From Sedimentibacter sp. SX930 (GTDB lineage: Bacteria; Bacillota; Bacilli; Lactobacillales; Aerococcaceae): a stretch of 64,000 nt of DNA. The stretch's first letter is position 1, and every line of letters starts with the position of its first letter. The notes under the pieces were generated by a model. That model was given only the letters and a program-made list of their open reading frames with translations, ran no database searches and was not told the origin of the DNA. The stretch is taken from the NCBI GenBank assembly GCA_002155105.1, contig MUZD01000004.1, positions 124,001 through 188,000 on the forward strand, read 5' to 3'. Of the stretch, positions 63,202-64,000 are shown piece by piece. A program made the translations under genes and the position numbers.

Positions 63202-63368
63202 TATAAATCATTTTCATCGGAAAGATTGAACAAAATGAACATGTCTTGTTATGTGGTTCCGAACATTCGCTTGGGATGTTGGTACAGTTCGCAAAACAGA
63301 TTGTGAAGTGGGGAACAGCCTTCGCAATATGCAACGAAAGTTACTGAAAACAAAAAATGTTTAGGATT

Positions 63369-63611
63369 GTCCGATTACCGGGAAGAATCGGACAAGCGGA
63401 ACAAGTATCATAGCGTAGTTGTCCGATTACCGGGAAGAATCGGACAAGCGGAACAAGCTACATAGCATAGTTGGCCGATAACCGCAAAGAATCGGACAAG
63501 CGGAACAAGCTACATAGTGTAGTTGTCCGATAACCGCAAAGAATCGGACAACCGGAACAAGTATCATAGCGTAGTTGTCCGATAACCGGGAAGAATCGGA
63601 CAACCAGAATA
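63369..63611. repeat. 52-bp tandem repeat with internal hairpin, about 4.6 copies
   Basis: Units start at 63369, 63421, 63473, 63525 and 63577 (the last is partial). Each begins GTCCGATTACCGGGAAGAAT or a close variant, with the arms TCCGAT(T/A) and (A/T)ATCGGA forming a hairpin, then AAGCGGAACAAG and a variable AT-containing part ending GTAGTT. Copies differ by a few substitutions but keep length exactly. Open frames through it on the minus strand reflect periodicity and are unlikely to be genes. Confidence 0.92.
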
Positions 63612-63638
63612 TGATCCAGCACCGCATGCAAAACAAAA

Positions 63639-63669
63639 ACCCGGATCGGCATCAAACACCAATCCGGGT
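63639..63669 (-). terminator. Terminator of the P-II-like gene
   Basis: On the minus strand ACCCGGATTGG pairs with CCGATCCGGGT (one mismatch), followed by TTTTTGTTTT. It lies about 35 bases after the P-II-like stop. Confidence 0.82.
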
Positions 63670-63701
63670 CCATTAAGTTTGTCTATCAAATCGTGTTTTT
63701 C

Positions 63702-64000
63702 TTAACGCACCCCGCGCACATTTTCGGCATCGAAACTGAACAGGATGCCATTACCCGGCACATCCAGTTGCATCTGCTCGACGATGGCGGTTTCCACCGC
63801 CGGAGCGACAGCGGAGGTGACGAGGTTCATGATGATGTCTTTGCCGGCATCCACTTCGATCCCGAACACTTTTCGGCATTTTTCTGCGAAGGCTCCGGTA
63901 CCGTGGAAGAGGGTGCCGCCGCGTGCGCCTGCCGCTGCTGCAGCTTCGACGACTTCGTCTCCCAATCCTGCGGCGACGAGCGTGAAGAAAACTTCGTGAT
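63702..64000 (-). CDS. P-II-like signalling protein, N-terminus beyond the window
   Basis: The C-terminal ~98 residues of a GlnB/P-II-type protein. The visible sequence EVFFTLVAAGLGDEVVEAAAAAGARGGTLFHGTG (in parts GDEVVEAAAAAGARGG and LFHGTG) resembles the P-II segment around the T-loop base, and the end shows the beta-strand pattern of the family. The frame is open to the last base, so the start lies beyond position 64000. It probably senses small molecules such as ATP/ADP; its partner is outside the window. The Gly-rich T-loop is atypical, suggesting a P-II relative rather than canonical GlnB/GlnK. Confidence 0.65.
   Translation of the reverse strand, partial: HEVFFTLVAAGLGDEVVEAAAAAGARGGTLFHGTGAFAEKCRKVFGIEVDAGKDIIMNLVTSAVAPAVETAIVEQMQLDVPGNGILFSFDAENVRGVR

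Noticed and set aside
63093-63368. T-box or SAM riboswitch before the amino-acid ABC operon
   Set aside because: The promoter lies about 42 bases from the start codon, too near for such a leader, and no conserved T-box sequence is seen.
63369-63611. CRISPR array
   Set aside because: The unit repeats contiguously at a 52-bp period without unique spacers, and no cas gene is present.
63427-63673. Two overlapping minus-strand ORFs with repeating Leu/Ser/Cys-rich peptides
   Set aside because: They are produced by the 52-bp tandem repeat being free of stops in some frames. There is no ribosome-binding site, and the hairpins explain the conservation.

Overview
The window looks like a chromosomal stretch of a motile Gram-positive bacterium of the Bacillota. 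There are no P- or L-ring genes (flgH/flgI). The chemotaxis set is Bacillus-type (CheC, CheD, FliY), the ribosome-binding sites are strong AGGAGG types, and GTG/TTG starts are frequent. Moderate GC, a lactic-acid-bacterium-like sucrose ABC locus and many hairpin repeats suggest a Carnobacteriaceae member such as Trichococcus. That genus call is inference, not something read directly from the sequence.

About two thirds of the window (1-41.7 kb) is one flagellar/chemotaxis island, bracketed by two methyl-accepting chemoreceptors. Its blocks are: (i) a chemotaxis and switch operon (cheW-like, cheD, cheB, cheR, cheA, cheC, cheY, cheW, fliM, fliY); (ii) flgM-flgN-flgK-flgL; (iii) three monocistronic flagellin genes; (iv) fliD, a FliT-position gene and fliS; (v) a ~20 kb operon from flgB to flhA holding the basal body, export apparatus, hook, motAB and fliL; (vi) fliA (sigma-28), flhO and flhP, ending with an orphan ftsE-like ABC ATPase. 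I find six sigma-28-type promoters sharing T(T/A)AA-N16-CCGAY or a close variant. They lie before the chemotaxis operon, flgM, each flagellin and the second chemoreceptor. This fits a FlgM/FliA checkpoint in which flagellin, filament and chemotaxis genes turn on after the hook is built.

41.7-50.4 kb: a C39-like membrane-anchored peptidase on the minus strand. It is followed by a sucrose/fructo-oligosaccharide locus in the order LacI regulator, two permeases, binding lipoprotein, GH32 hydrolase, fructokinase. The first five have the order of the pneumococcal sus locus. A consensus promoter is followed by three copies of a repeat carrying a LacI-type palindrome.

50.4-54.7 kb: a marR-ftsH operon, a GC-rich region of repeated hairpins, a small XRE regulator plus four-helix membrane protein pair, and an ogt-type DNA repair gene.

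54.8-61.3 kb: a compact tricarboxylate module made of a PrpF-family isomerase, a CitMHS-family transporter, a LysR regulator and aconitase. A near-identical 21-bp palindrome lies at the same distance from the putative promoters of the isomerase operon and of aconitase. This suggests one LysR-controlled regulon, and trans-aconitate use is my favoured hypothesis.

61.4-64 kb: an amino-acid ABC permease and binding lipoprotein without an ATPase, a 52-bp tandem hairpin repeat, and the C-terminal part of a P-II-like protein running off the end. I see no rRNA, tRNA, CRISPR array, transposase or phage gene.
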